From: CAYNST01 sp964434105
GTDB lineage: Bacteria > Pseudomonadota > Gammaproteobacteria > Pseudomonadales > Cellvibrionaceae
Length of the DNA stretch: 64,000 bases
Assembly: GCA_964434105.1 (NCBI GenBank)
Contig: CAYSTJ010000007.1
Location: forward strand, 1 to 64,000
Reading direction: 5' to 3'
Shown here: one piece after another, positions 1-8,867 of the stretch
How the letters are laid out: each line of letters begins with the position of its first letter
How positions within the stretch are numbered: position 1 is the first letter of the stretch
Translations under genes and position numbers: made by a program
The notes under the pieces: generated by a model
Seen by the model: only the letters and a program-made list of their open reading frames with translations
Told to the model about the DNA's origin: nothing
Databases searched by the model: none

Positions 1-34
1 TGCGAGTTTGCTCTTATTTATCAATAGCCTGGAG

Positions 35-54
35 TGAAACGTCAACAGACCCTA
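35..54 (-). repeat. Dispersed 3'-end repeat, copy 1
   Basis: On the minus strand the rseB stop codon TAG runs directly into the sequence TAGGGTCTGTTGACGTTTCA. The same 20 bases, stop codon included, occur at the end of nadB (4497-4516). A third copy without the stop lies just past metZ (9818-9839). All three read in the direction of the preceding gene. Its role is unknown. Positions 1-34 hold nothing else I can identify. Confidence 0.7.
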
Positions 55-996
55 GTGACGACGCTGTAATGACGCCACGACCTTCTCGGCGGTAATCATG
101 GGAATTTCACCCACCAGTATGACGCTATACGGCTTATTCTGATATGACGCCAAAGACATCACTGCCAACGTCGCGCCGCGGCGGGCAACCCCCTGCCTGA
201 CCGAGTCTTCGTGGTCGACCGCTCGAATAAACAACGAAAATGACGAAAGGCCATCGGAAAAGGTCAGGACTTCACCGTGCTCGGAATCCGGGCCGGCCTG
301 GGACATAAGAAAACCCGCAGGCAGCCACCCCGGCGTCCAGACAGTGTCTTTGTTGACGCTTTGGTCATGGCACTGCGTTTTTGCACCGTCAAGCTCCCCG
401 AACCAGTCATTGGTTGGCGTCAAATCCATTTCGGAAAGCGTCAGATCAGCGTCGAGGTGCACAAACTGGAAACGTTCCAGTGCGTTCCGGGCATCGGATG
501 TTATCAGCGACATCAAGGGAATACCGGACGCTTTGTCTATAGCCAGTGTCATACCGTAGCGAAAATCGTCCTTCGGCACCAGCTGGATCACCGCGGCCGG
601 GCGCCCGGCATAACGTTCATCACTGTGGATATAGAAATGGTAACTGTGGGAAAGACCTATGGTACCGGTCTCGGACGCTGCCAGTCCGCCACGCAGGAGG
701 TAACTGCCGACAGTCACACAGTCCTTGCTGCGACCACTCCGGACAAATTCGCGTTCGATGCCATTGAGGTGTTGAATCCGCTCAACCTCAATACCGTCAC
801 GGACGGCATGAACAACTTCGAGCGTTTCCAGCGCCGAACCGAATTCGTAGGTCAACCGTCCTTTGTAATTCGTTTCCTGCAGAGCCTTCGATGCCCGCTT
901 TAGCAGGGCGTCTACCTCAGTAAGCGACTCCGTTGCCGCTGCTACCGGGACCCTGACCAGGAAAGCCAGCAAACAGCCAACAAGAATTTTTGTCAT
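52..996 (-). CDS. rseB: Sigma-E regulatory periplasmic protein RseB (MucB)
   Basis: RseB/MucB binds the periplasmic part of the anti-sigma factor RseA/MucA and shields it from proteolysis until mislocalised lipoproteins or lipopolysaccharide displace it. The 314-residue product starts with a signal peptide (hydrophobic about residues 4-20, ending near AAA) followed by a MucB_RseB-type domain of normal length. A purine-rich ribosome site (GGAGG-like) lies across the rseA stop, and the two genes are separated by only 3 bases, so they are translationally linked. It is the last visible gene of rpoE-rseA-rseB. The mucD/degP-type protease often found next would lie outside the window. Assignment rests on position plus sequence character. 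Confidence 0.9.
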   Translation of the reverse strand: MTKILVGCLLAFLVRVPVAAATESLTEVDALLKRASKALQETNYKGRLTYEFGSALETLEVVHAVRDGIEVERIQHLNGIEREFVRSGRSKDCVTVGSYLLRGGLAASETGTIGLSHSYHFYIHSDERYAGRPAAVIQLVPKDDFRYGMTLAIDKASGIPLMSLITSDARNALERFQFVHLDADLTLSEMDLTPTNDWFGELDGAKTQCHDQSVNKDTVWTPGWLPAGFLMSQAGPDSEHGEVLTFSDGLSSFSLFIRAVDHEDSVRQGVARRGATLAVMSLASYQNKPYSVILVGEIPMITAEKVVASLQRRH

Positions 997-999
997 TCG

Positions 1000-1779
1000 C
1001 TAGCGCTCTCCTCCACTTTGCTGTGGCATTTCCTCCATCTTGAACACTCTGGCGAACGGCAGAATGCCCAGGTTACCGTTAACACTGGAACGCTGGGCAT
1101 GCTCGATCAGGAGCCTGTTAAGGAGCTCCTGGGTTCTCGCATCGCCCAGATCCACAGCACCGGTCGGCAGCAATGCGCGCAGATCCGCTTCCTGCCCCCG
1201 ATTGATAGTGCCGATAGAATTGGTACTTACGTTGCGGGCTTCCGGCACCGGCAATTCGAAACCCAGCGGCGCAAAATTGGCGATGCTGCCATCCGGCGAT
1301 CCGGTGCCGGCGGCCAGTGACGGTTCGGCTGACGGCGCCGCGGATGTTCCGGCCAACTGCATGTCGCCGGTTTGTTTCTCCACACTGAAATACTGTACGC
1401 CGAGAACCAGAGACGCCGCGAAGGATGCGGCAATGCCGGACTTCGCGATCAGCCCCCGCCACCCCGATGAGGATGTTGTCCTCTCCGGACTGGACGCCCC
1501 GGAAGTACCCGTGATCGCCTGGCCGGACACGTCTTCCGTGGACCATTGTTGCTCACCCGCTATGGCTGCCGAGACCGCGGCGGACACATCAATCGTACTG
1601 ACCGCGCTATGCTCACGCCGCATAATCGATCCGATGATGTGATAGCGCCTCCAGCGTTCGCGCAGCTCCTCATCGTGACTGATATTTTTGAGTATGCGAT
1701 GCAGTTCGATCTCGCTGGCCTCGCTATCCACCAGTGCAGATACCGACTCCAGAATGTGGTCAGAAGGTTTATGAGTCAT
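1000..1779 (-). CDS. rseA: Anti-sigma-E factor RseA (MucA)
   Basis: This single-pass inner-membrane protein holds sigma-E (RpoE/AlgU) inactive through its cytoplasmic N-terminus and is cut by regulated intramembrane proteolysis under envelope stress. The 259 residues show an RseA-N type domain (about 8-75, beginning with a SALVDSEAS-like stretch), a Ser/Thr-rich linker, one membrane helix at about 110-130, and a periplasmic tail that would carry the RseB-binding region. It follows rpoE after an unusually long 161-base gap with no gene in it, and precedes rseB by 3 bases. At 259 residues it is somewhat longer than Pseudomonas MucA (194), mostly in the linker and periplasmic parts. Confidence 0.92.
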   Translation of the reverse strand: MTHKPSDHILESVSALVDSEASEIELHRILKNISHDEELRERWRRYHIIGSIMRREHSAVSTIDVSAAVSAAIAGEQQWSTEDVSGQAITGTSGASSPERTTSSSGWRGLIAKSGIAASFAASLVLGVQYFSVEKQTGDMQLAGTSAAPSAEPSLAAGTGSPDGSIANFAPLGFELPVPEARNVSTNSIGTINRGQEADLRALLPTGAVDLGDARTQELLNRLLIEHAQRSSVNGNLGILPFARVFKMEEMPQQSGGER

Positions 1780-1940
1780 CGTGCCTTTCCATTCTCAATT
1801 AAAACAGGGTTAATTCGGACGGTTGCCTGCATCTGGAGACGCCTCAGAAATCAACCGAAAATATGCATGTGCTGCCGGTTTGACCGCTGCCCGGAGACGA
1901 GGTTCACTCCCCAGGAGCGGTAATATTTCACATCAGAGCA

Positions 1941-2579
1941 CTAATCCATCATTGCGGAAATCTGGCGATCAATTGCCTCGCGGGCACGGAAAATCCTCGA
2001 TCGGACCGTACCGACCGGACAGTCCATGACCTCCGCTATCTCTTCATAACTCATTCCTTCCATCTCTCGCAGCGTTACAGCGGTGCGCAGGTCTTCCGGC
2101 AGATCCCTGATAGCCTTGTTGACAACCTGTTCGAGTTCATCGCGCATCGCCTCCCCTTCGGGAGACGTGATATCGCGCAGACCATCGGCACTACTGAATA
2201 TTTCCGCGTCTTCGATGTCAATGTCACTGGAGGGCGGCCTCCGGCCACGCGATACGAGGTAATTCTTGGCGGTATTGATGGCGATCCGGTAAATCCAGGT
2301 GTAAAAAGCGCTATCTCCCCGAAAATTCCCCAGCGCACGGTAGGCCTTGATAAACGCCTCCTGGGATACATCGTGCACCTCTGCCGAATCCTTGACAAAA
2401 CGGCTGATGATCGCGGCGATCTTGTGCTGATACTTCAGCACCAACAGGTCGAAGGCACGCTTGTCCCCCTGCTGCACCCGCTTGACCAGTTCCTCGTCAG
2501 TAGCCTCGGCAGGCTGCTTTGCCATTCCTGTTACCCCAATGTCAAGTTCTGAAGCCATAGCTGTATTATTCTTACGCAT
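1941..2579 (-). CDS. rpoE: Extracytoplasmic-stress sigma factor RpoE (AlgU/AlgT)
   Basis: This is the ECF sigma factor for envelope stress. The core is almost the textbook AlgU sequence: region 2 contains GDKRAFDLLVLKYQHKI and GDSAFYTWIYRIAINTAKN, and region 4 contains the helix-turn-helix SYEEIAEVMDCPVGTVRSR. The 212-residue product is about 15-20 longer than AlgU because of its N-terminus. ATG codons at residues 8 and 19 are alternative starts, and no start has a strong ribosome site. A sigma-E-type promoter 110-140 bases upstream implies autoregulation. The gene is divergent from nadB, as in Pseudomonas. Confidence 0.96.
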   Translation of the reverse strand: MRKNNTAMASELDIGVTGMAKQPAEATDEELVKRVQQGDKRAFDLLVLKYQHKIAAIISRFVKDSAEVHDVSQEAFIKAYRALGNFRGDSAFYTWIYRIAINTAKNYLVSRGRRPPSSDIDIEDAEIFSSADGLRDITSPEGEAMRDELEQVVNKAIRDLPEDLRTAVTLREMEGMSYEEIAEVMDCPVGTVRSRIFRAREAIDRQISAMMD

Positions 2580-2695
2580 GTTGATACCCAGACTGATTTA
2601 CGTCACTTGAAAGGGTTTGGGATCCATAGAAATCAGGCGAACCTGCTTAATATTCGGGTCGACGGCCACCCTCCGCACCGTCGGATTTCCTCCCA

Positions 2696-2724
2696 TCTAG
2701 ACACGCAGAACAAAGTGGAAGTTC
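2696..2724 (-). promoter_or_regulatory. Sigma-E (AlgU)-type promoter of rpoE-rseA-rseB
   Basis: Reading the minus strand, GAACTT (2724-2719) is followed after 17 bases by TCTAGA (2701-2696), close to the sigma-E consensus GAACTT-N16/17-TCTnA. It faces rpoE and leaves a leader of about 110 bases. Autoregulation by sigma-E is usual for this operon, but the site is predicted from sequence only. The rest of 2580-2864 holds no credible gene. Confidence 0.65.
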
Positions 2725-2864
2725 AAAACTGCGTGAGAAAAGGACGATCATCTGTCGCGATTACCGGAATACTGCCCTCTGACGGTGCCACGAATCATTG
2801 CGTGAAACTGGCCCGGCACCTGGCGTAGAATAACAGACGACATACATTTACGCAGGGTACCAAG

Positions 2865-4499
2865 GTGGCAATTCAACAACTCATTCACGAATCCGATGTC
2901 CTTGTTATCGGCAGCGGCGCAGCGGGCCTCAGCCTGGCCCTCTCACTCGCCGCCCATGCCAGGGTGACAATCCTGAGCAAAGGCACTTTCACCAACGGTT
3001 CGACCTGGTATGCACAAGGTGGTATTGCCGCGGTGCTTGACAGCAAGGATTCGATCGAATCCCACGTCGCCGACACACTTGCCGCCGGCGCCGGCCTCTG
3101 TCACCCGGACGTTGTGGAGTTTACGGTAACCAACAGCAAGGCAGCCATCGAATGGCTTATCGCGCTGGGAGTGGATTTTACCCGGGCCGACGGCCAGACC
3201 GACTACCATTTAACGCGCGAGGGAGGGCACAGCCATCGCCGCATAATCCATAGCGCTGACGCCACTGGCCGCGCCGTTCACACCACCCTTTTGCAGCAGA
3301 CGCAACTGGCACCGAATCTCACCCTGAAAGAACATTGTATCGCCCTCGACCTGATTCGTCAGGCCGACCCGGACAGCCGTAAGTATCGCTGCGTCGGTGC
3401 CTATGTGCTGAACAAGGATATCGATCAGGTTGAAACCTATACCGCGAAAGTCGTGATCATTGCCACCGGCGGCGCCAGCAAAGTGTACCTCTACAGCAGC
3501 AACCCCGATGGTGCCAGTGGCGATGGCATCGCTATGGCCTGGCGGGCCGGCTGTCGCATAGCCAACATGGAATTCAACCAGTTTCATCCAACCTGTCTGT
3601 ATCACCCCAAGGCCAAGTCTACCCTGATAACAGAAGCGCTGCGCGGCGAAGGCGCGCTATTGAAACTGCCCAGCGGCGAACGGTTTATGCAGCGATTTCA
3701 TCCAGAAGCCGAACTTGCCCCAAGGGACATTGTCGCCCGCGCCATCGACCACGAAATGAAGCGTCTCGGCAGCCACTGCATGTATCTCGATATCAGCCAC
3801 CAATCGCCGGAGTTTATCAGGAGTCACTTTCCGACAGTCTATGAGAGCTGCATGAGCTATGGCATAGACATAACCCGCGAGGCGATACCGGTAGTGCCCG
3901 CCGCGCACTATACCTGCGGCGGAGTCATGGTGAACACGCATGGCGAAACCGATCTGCAAAATCTTTATGCTGTGGGTGAAACATCCTTTACCGGGTTGCA
4001 CGGTGCCAATCGCATGGCCAGCAATTCATTACTGGAGTGTATCGTTTTCGCCAAATCTGCTGCCCGGGAAATTGCCAATCGGCTACCCGTTATACAGCCG
4101 CCACGCGATACACCACCCTGGGACGAATCGCGCGTAACGGATTCCGACGAAGACGTGGTAATCTCTCACAACTGGGATGAACTGCGGCGCTTTATGTGGG
4201 ATTATGTCGGCATTGTCCGTACCCACAAACGGCTGGAACGCGCGCACCACAGGGTGCTGATGCTGCAACAGGAAATCCATGAATATTATTCCAATTACAA
4301 GGTCAGCAACGACCTGATCGAGCTGCGCAACCTCGCCGTGGTTGCCGAACTGATCATTAATTCAGCTATGCAACGCAAGGAAAGCCGTGGATTGCATTAC
4401 GCCCTGGACTACCCCGAACTCGCCCCGCTCGCCAGGGACACCGTCATGATCCCCGGCAACTTTGCCGGTCAGGATATTTTTGTGAAACCCCGAACTTAG
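2865..4499 (+). CDS. nadB: L-aspartate oxidase NadB
   Basis: This FAD enzyme oxidises L-aspartate to iminoaspartate, the first step of de novo NAD synthesis. The 544-residue protein has the N-terminal dinucleotide-binding motif GSGAAG at residues 16-21, the active-site stretch EGGHSHRRIIH at about 119-129, and MEFNQFHPTCLY and EALRGEGA further on, all typical of the fumarate reductase/NadB fold. The start is GTG, preceded by a short AAGG-type ribosome site. It is divergent from rpoE, an arrangement also seen in Pseudomonas. The TAG stop is embedded in a dispersed repeat. Confidence 0.97.
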   Translation: MAIQQLIHESDVLVIGSGAAGLSLALSLAAHARVTILSKGTFTNGSTWYAQGGIAAVLDSKDSIESHVADTLAAGAGLCHPDVVEFTVTNSKAAIEWLIALGVDFTRADGQTDYHLTREGGHSHRRIIHSADATGRAVHTTLLQQTQLAPNLTLKEHCIALDLIRQADPDSRKYRCVGAYVLNKDIDQVETYTAKVVIIATGGASKVYLYSSNPDGASGDGIAMAWRAGCRIANMEFNQFHPTCLYHPKAKSTLITEALRGEGALLKLPSGERFMQRFHPEAELAPRDIVARAIDHEMKRLGSHCMYLDISHQSPEFIRSHFPTVYESCMSYGIDITREAIPVVPAAHYTCGGVMVNTHGETDLQNLYAVGETSFTGLHGANRMASNSLLECIVFAKSAAREIANRLPVIQPPRDTPPWDESRVTDSDEDVVISHNWDELRRFMWDYVGIVRTHKRLERAHHRVLMLQQEIHEYYSNYKVSNDLIELRNLAVVAELIINSAMQRKESRGLHYALDYPELAPLARDTVMIPGNFAGQDIFVKPRT

Positions 4500-4664
4500 G
4501 GTCTGTTGACGTTTCATCATCGCCTCTATTGTGCCCGAAGGGCTGGGGCCATTTTTCCGCCTGGCGTCGTTATCAGTCGCTTATTTGGTACCACCAAACC
4601 ACGCTTCTTCTGCCTGGCCAGTCGAAAAAATGGCCGCCAGCAGTGGCGATGATGAAATATCAAC
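4497..4664 (+). repeat. MITE-like inverted-repeat element (repeat family 1, copy 2)
   Basis: The element starts at the nadB stop with TAGGGTCTGTTGACGTTTCA. The left arm 4505-4524 and right arm 4645-4664 form an inverted repeat with 18 of 20 positions matching. Further inward, GGCCATTTTT and AAAAAATGGCC also pair, around a central GGTACC. The whole stretch could fold as one long imperfect hairpin of about 160 bases. No open reading frame in it is credible. The left end is shared with copies at 35-54 and 9818-9839, which lack the rest. Confidence 0.65.
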
Positions 4665-4733
4665 CGACCCGGGCAAACCCTTCCACCGACTCCGCGGCGA
4701 GGCGATCGGCGCAAAAAAATGTCGCCGGTGGGC

Positions 4734-4762
4734 TTGACTCCGGGCAGCTCTGTCCATAATAT
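4734..4762 (+). promoter_or_regulatory. Promoter of tRNA-Arg
   Basis: A sigma-70 type -35 TTGACT (4734-4739) and a -10 TAATAT (4757-4762) are separated by 17 bases. A GC-rich stretch follows the -10, as is common at stable-RNA promoters. The expected start of transcription is about 25 bases before the tRNA. Confidence 0.6.
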
Positions 4763-4794
4763 ACGCGACCTCGATGGGGTGTCCCATCAACTGC

Positions 4795-4871
4795 GCGCTC
4801 GTAGCTCAGCTGGATAGAGTACCTGGCTACGAACCAGGCGGTCAGAGGTTCGAATCCTCTCGAGCGCGCCA
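4795..4871 (+). tRNA. tRNA-Arg (anticodon ACG)
   Basis: This is a complete 77-base cloverleaf. The acceptor stem GCGCTCG (4795-4801) pairs with CGAGCGC (4861-4867), followed by discriminator G and an encoded CCA. The D-arm is GCTCAGCTGGATAGAGT, the anticodon stem CCTGG/CCAGG encloses the loop CTACGAA, and the T-arm is AGAGGTTCGAATCCTCT. Anticodon ACG reads CGN arginine codons after A34 is converted to inosine. The gene stands alone with its own promoter and terminator. Confidence 0.97.
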
Positions 4872-4884
4872 AATTGAGTAGCAA

Positions 4885-4910
4885 AAGCCCGCCGCAAGCG
4901 GGCTTTTTTT
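4885..4910 (+). terminator. Rho-independent terminator of tRNA-Arg
   Basis: A stem AAGCCCGC / GCGGGCTT with loop CGCAA is followed by seven T residues, 14 bases past the CCA end of the tRNA. Confidence 0.9.
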
Positions 4911-5010
4911 ATGGGATATCCCGTCCACCCGCATCCTGCCGAACAGCGCCTATTGTCTTTGACTGTCGTATCAATCACCGGCGCCCAGGTCGGACAAGGA
5001 CTTAATTTTG

Positions 5011-5226
5011 GTAGCTATGCAGCTCACGCCCCGATTTGCCCCTACACCTCCAAATGAAAGCGGCGTTAAAAAATGCTCATAAACCTGTCGGAAACAGGTT
5101 TAAACGCCTGGCCAGGCGGCCCGGATGGCGAAGCGCAGAAAGCGCGGCGTATTGACATGAGTAAACTCACATTTTTCGCCGCGCCCTGCACAAATCTGGA
5201 CGCAATCTAAACAGTGACGACACGAC
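5011..5226 (+). repeat. MITE-like repeat, family 2, long copy
   Basis: Blocks of this stretch match the reverse complement of 24543-24683. Shared pieces include AGCTCACGCCCCGATTTGCC, GCGTTAAAAAATG, GAGTAAACTCACATTTTTCG, CAAATCTGGACGCAATCT and CAGTNACGACACGA. The middle differs: here it carries an extra insert with hairpin AAACCTG/CAGGTTT and GC-rich sequence. No coding sequence is credible. In 4911-5010 and 5227-5333 I see nothing beyond the probable mgsA promoter region. Confidence 0.7.
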
Positions 5227-5333
5227 CGGAATCGTTACTAATTTTACTGCATTATTCTCTTGCTCCGGTAACCCGGCCCGGCTAACCTTGGTGTATCTCT
5301 ACGATAGCCGACAGACATTACAGGTATCAGATT

Positions 5334-5801
5334 ATGGAGCACAAGCAAAGCCCTCTTCCTGTCAAAAAACGTATCGCGCTGGTCGCGCATGACAATAAAA
5401 AGGACGAACTCTGCCAATGGGCGCAACGACACCGGGAAGTTTTGAAAGAACATGCCATTTACGCGACCGGGACGACAGGCTATTTACTGGAACATGAAAC
5501 CGGCCTGCACATCACAAAATTTATCAGCGGTCCGCTCGGCGGTGATCAACAGGTAGGTGCCAGGGTTGCGAACAGCGAAATTGATCTCCTGTTTTTTTTC
5601 TGGGATCCCTTCGAGCAGTTGCCACACGACCCCGATGTCAAAGCTTTGCTGCGAATCGCCGCCGTCTGGAATATTCCGGTCGCCTGCAACCCCGCCTCTG
5701 CCGATTTCATCCTGTCCTCGCCACTGCTGAGCACGCCTTACGAACGGGCCATACCGGACTACGACGCCTATATCCGAAAAAGAACCAAAAACTTTCTCTG
5801 A
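5334..5801 (+). CDS. mgsA: Methylglyoxal synthase MgsA
   Basis: MgsA converts dihydroxyacetone phosphate to methylglyoxal and phosphate, a bypass that relieves phosphorylated-sugar stress. The 155-residue protein is close to the usual length (E. coli 152) and keeps the catalytic residues at the same numbers: H19 and D20 in LVAHD, D71 in GGDQQVGA, H98 and D101 in PHDPDVKALLR. The ATYATGTTG-like phosphate site is present as YATGTTGYL. It is a single gene on the plus strand, convergent with the tgpA operon. Confidence 0.97.
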   Translation: MEHKQSPLPVKKRIALVAHDNKKDELCQWAQRHREVLKEHAIYATGTTGYLLEHETGLHITKFISGPLGGDQQVGARVANSEIDLLFFFWDPFEQLPHDPDVKALLRIAAVWNIPVACNPASADFILSSPLLSTPYERAIPDYDAYIRKRTKNFL

Positions 5802-5867
5802 CCCCGGCTGGGAAGCCGTTCCGGCTGCAATTTGAAGCGCCAGAGGAATGGGGACAAGCGCTGGCAC

Positions 5868-7862
5868 TCACCGTTGCCGGCGCAATGCCATGACTAATCG
5901 GTCAAGACTCTGTTTCAGGCGGGGGCTGTCCTGAGCCTGCTCGCCATAAACCACGACTTCATACACATCGGCCACTTCTGTAAACCGGCTTTGAATGCCC
6001 GGGTAGGACTGCCCGGCTCGCCTGACAAACGCAGAAAAGGATTCCTCGGCGCGCGGCTGCTGTCCACGACTTCGCAGCACCTGCAATAACGGCCGAACCC
6101 AGCGCATCTCTTTTGTTGTTGCATCCCGACGCCGATACCAGCGTGGAATAAAAATAAACCCAGCAAACAGAACGAAGCTCACGAACAGAAACGCCGCGCC
6201 TATACGCCATGGACTCGCCTCGCCAAGCAGGCGTGCAAGCAGCCCTTTTTGCAACTCGTTGTCATAGTTAAGCACCCACCGGTTCCAGGCAAAACCCATG
6301 GCGTCCCATTGCTGATAAACCCTGAACAACACGGCGTTCTGATGCCAGGGATTGTCGAAAAGACTGCGCTCGTCTTCGGCCAGCGCTTCTTCCATGCCAT
6401 GTTCTACACGATTTGGTGCAACAGCACTGGTGGGATCGATTCGGATCCAGCCGGCACCCGACGACCAGATCTCGGCCCACGCATGCGCGTCGGACTGTCG
6501 CACCAGGATGTAATTTTCGATCGGGTTGGTCTCGCCGCCCTGGTACCCCGTTACAATTCTTGCCGGGACGCCGGCAGAGCGCATCAGAAAGACGAAGCTG
6601 CTGGCAAAATGTTCACAGAACCCGCGGCGGGTGTCGAATAGAAACTCATCGATCGAATTAAAACCAAGCCGTTGCGGTTTCAGCGTGTAGACAAAATCCT
6701 GGCTAAAAAGACTCAGTGCGCGGTCCACCCGCTCCTGTGTTGAAAGTCCGCTTTCCCGCCAGGACTCGCCGAGCAGGCGCGCTCGCGGATTCACACCATC
6801 GGGCAGCTGGGTAAGCAATCGCTCCTCCAGCTCAGAAAGCTCAGCCGGGCCATCCGGGAGCGACAGCACCGATGCCACCCGGTAGCGCGACTTTTTTACG
6901 ACCGGCCAACGGCTTTGCAATACATGACCGGACAGACTCTGGACGCGCAGAAAGTCTGAACTCGCATCCAGCGGGACGCCCAGGGAAAACAGCCAGCGCT
7001 GCCGATGTGGCTCTATGATGACTGAATAGCGGTGCACCGGTTCGTGGGGGTAGTCCGCAGGCGTGGCAAAATCGTCATACCGCGCCCCCAGCAACCGTTG
7101 TCGCCACGTGCGCCCGTCGAAATGCTCCAACAGGATACCGCGCCAGTATAGGGCGTCCTGCGGCGGTGCCGCATCGTCGAACGTCGCACGAAACGCCGGA
7201 TCCCGCGATTTAACCAGCTCGCCTATATCACCCAGGGTAAGTTCGTCGCTCATGCCGGTCTTGCCCGCCCCCTGAGGTACGGGTACGGACCAGAGTGGCC
7301 CGATCCGTGGCATAACGACAAACATAACCACCATAAACGGCAGACTGGACAGGATAAACGTGCTGCCATTTTTCACATGCAGCAACACGGGCTTTTCCCG
7401 CCGGGTCAATGCCGCCTGCCACGCAGTGACCAGTACAATGCAGGCCAGGAGGGCAAACAGTGCAGAAAATACACCCTGAGCAAACAGAAACTGCGCAGCT
7501 ACCGCAATAAACCCGATAAACAGCACGATAGTGATATCCTTGCTGTTTCTCAGCTCAACCAGTTTCAAGGCAAAGGAACAAATGAGAAAGCCAATCATCG
7601 GCTCCACAGCCGTCAGGTTCTTGTAGGAAAGCCATAATCCGGCAACGCACGCCGAGCCCAACAGGAGCTTGGTTCCGAGTGAGGGAAAGCGCCAGGCTCC
7701 CTGATTAATGCGCAGACGATATAGCATGGCGCCCAGCCACAGCAGAAAAATCCACCAGGGCAGATGCAGACCCAGCGGCGCGATCGAAAAGCCCTGGGCG
7801 ACAAAAATCCAGAGAAGATTGCGCCGCGCGATCTGGTCCGGCTCTCTGGACAGTACTTTCAT
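5868..7862 (-). CDS. tgpA: TgpA-type membrane transglutaminase-like protein
   Basis: This inner-membrane protein has a periplasmic transglutaminase-like domain, related to Pseudomonas aeruginosa TgpA. The 664 residues show an N-terminal DUF3488-type region with several membrane helices (to about 190), a transglutaminase core with Cys416 (RRGFCEHFA), His460 (SDAHAWAEIW) and Asp476 (WIRIDPTSA), another helix at about 553-573, and a cytoplasmic DUF4129-like tail. The complete catalytic triad argues for an active enzyme; the substrate is not known. The start overlaps a strong GGAGG site at the end of the DUF58 gene, 3 bases away, in a moxR-DUF58-tgpA operon. Confidence 0.93.
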   Translation of the reverse strand: MKVLSREPDQIARRNLLWIFVAQGFSIAPLGLHLPWWIFLLWLGAMLYRLRINQGAWRFPSLGTKLLLGSACVAGLWLSYKNLTAVEPMIGFLICSFALKLVELRNSKDITIVLFIGFIAVAAQFLFAQGVFSALFALLACIVLVTAWQAALTRREKPVLLHVKNGSTFILSSLPFMVVMFVVMPRIGPLWSVPVPQGAGKTGMSDELTLGDIGELVKSRDPAFRATFDDAAPPQDALYWRGILLEHFDGRTWRQRLLGARYDDFATPADYPHEPVHRYSVIIEPHRQRWLFSLGVPLDASSDFLRVQSLSGHVLQSRWPVVKKSRYRVASVLSLPDGPAELSELEERLLTQLPDGVNPRARLLGESWRESGLSTQERVDRALSLFSQDFVYTLKPQRLGFNSIDEFLFDTRRGFCEHFASSFVFLMRSAGVPARIVTGYQGGETNPIENYILVRQSDAHAWAEIWSSGAGWIRIDPTSAVAPNRVEHGMEEALAEDERSLFDNPWHQNAVLFRVYQQWDAMGFAWNRWVLNYDNELQKGLLARLLGEASPWRIGAAFLFVSFVLFAGFIFIPRWYRRRDATTKEMRWVRPLLQVLRSRGQQPRAEESFSAFVRRAGQSYPGIQSRFTEVADVYEVVVYGEQAQDSPRLKQSLDRLVMALRRQR

Positions 7863-7865
7863 CCG

Positions 7866-8843
7866 TTAACCTCCGGGGGACGCTTCATGGCGTGCCAGCG
7901 CATCCAGGGCCTCCAGCCGGTGCTGCTCACCCTGCCCCGGCTCAAGCAGGTACCCCGGCAGTTCCAGTCCAAATGCGGTTTGTAGGTGCGTCAGTTCCTG
8001 CACCCAGTAACACAGGTGCGACAGACACCTCTCCGCGTCCCCCTGAAAAAAATCCTCCCAGCGTAACCACTCATCGATGCCGGAATACTGGGCCAGATCC
8101 TTTTTATACAGCCCTTTGTCCCTGGCGTAGTGTTTCCACACGATCTGGCGCATGGAGTCACCCCGTTGATAACTGCGAAGACCCACGACGTCATCACTGG
8201 CAGCCCGGCGCGCATCCGGGGCGCCGGGTTCCCGCCCCGCATTCATCAGTGGAAACGGATTCTCCACCGGCGCAGGCCAGACCAGCACGTCGGTATCCAG
8301 ATTCAGCCAGGTCCAACAGTAGGCAAGGCTCAATGGAAACGTCGATTGAACCCGAATGCGACCAGCGCGTAACCGGCCACGGCGGGATCCGGCAACCGTC
8401 AGCACGATTTTTACCGTCTGTCCAGCTTCCAGCTGCAGTATGGATTCCGCTGCGTTGCGGAAACCGATGTGGATATTATCCGCGCCCGCCGGGTTGGCAG
8501 TTCGGAGCTGCATAATAAATCCGACGGGCTGACCAACAAAATTCGGCACACTGCCCGCGGCCCGGATTTCCAGACCCGCGAGATTATTGAACGTCCGCAG
8601 TATCACCATGATCATGATGCTGATCTGCAAATAGGCCAGGGCCAGTATCAGGTTGTTCTGGTAATTGGTCCCCAGCAGCCAGATCAACAGCGCCAGTCCC
8701 AGAAACAGCATGCCTGTGCGGGTAGGCAGGATATACAGGTTTTTCAGGTGCAGGACATGTTGTTGTGCCCGCGGGGCACGTCTGTCGAACCACGCGGCCA
8801 ACAGGCCATGCCACCGATTTTTGATTCGACTGTCAGAGCGCAT
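7866..8843 (-). CDS. DUF58 domain membrane protein
   Basis: The protein has 325 residues. Two adjacent membrane helices lie near residues 38-85 (LPTRTGMLFLGLALLIWLL, then a second hydrophobic run), followed by a soluble beta-rich region and the DUF58 signature around DDVVGLRSYQRGDSMRQIVW at about 215-235. DUF58 proteins are almost always encoded beside a MoxR ATPase, and here also beside TgpA; they resemble von Willebrand factor A proteins thought to be MoxR clients. The exact function is unknown. It lies 24 bases after moxR and 3 bases before tgpA. Confidence 0.9.
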   Translation of the reverse strand: MRSDSRIKNRWHGLLAAWFDRRAPRAQQHVLHLKNLYILPTRTGMLFLGLALLIWLLGTNYQNNLILALAYLQISIMIMVILRTFNNLAGLEIRAAGSVPNFVGQPVGFIMQLRTANPAGADNIHIGFRNAAESILQLEAGQTVKIVLTVAGSRRGRLRAGRIRVQSTFPLSLAYCWTWLNLDTDVLVWPAPVENPFPLMNAGREPGAPDARRAASDDVVGLRSYQRGDSMRQIVWKHYARDKGLYKKDLAQYSGIDEWLRWEDFFQGDAERCLSHLCYWVQELTHLQTAFGLELPGYLLEPGQGEQHRLEALDALARHEASPGG

Positions 8844-8867
8844 GGGAGACTCCGGGCGCAGTGATCA

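Noticed and set aside
2607..2828. 73-codon plus-strand frame between rpoE and nadB
   Set aside because: Composition is unlike a protein, there is no ribosome site, and it overlaps the predicted sigma-E promoter of rpoE.
4795..5333. Possible tRNA-targeted integrated element
   Set aside because: No second copy of the tRNA 3' end and no integrase; only short repeats follow.
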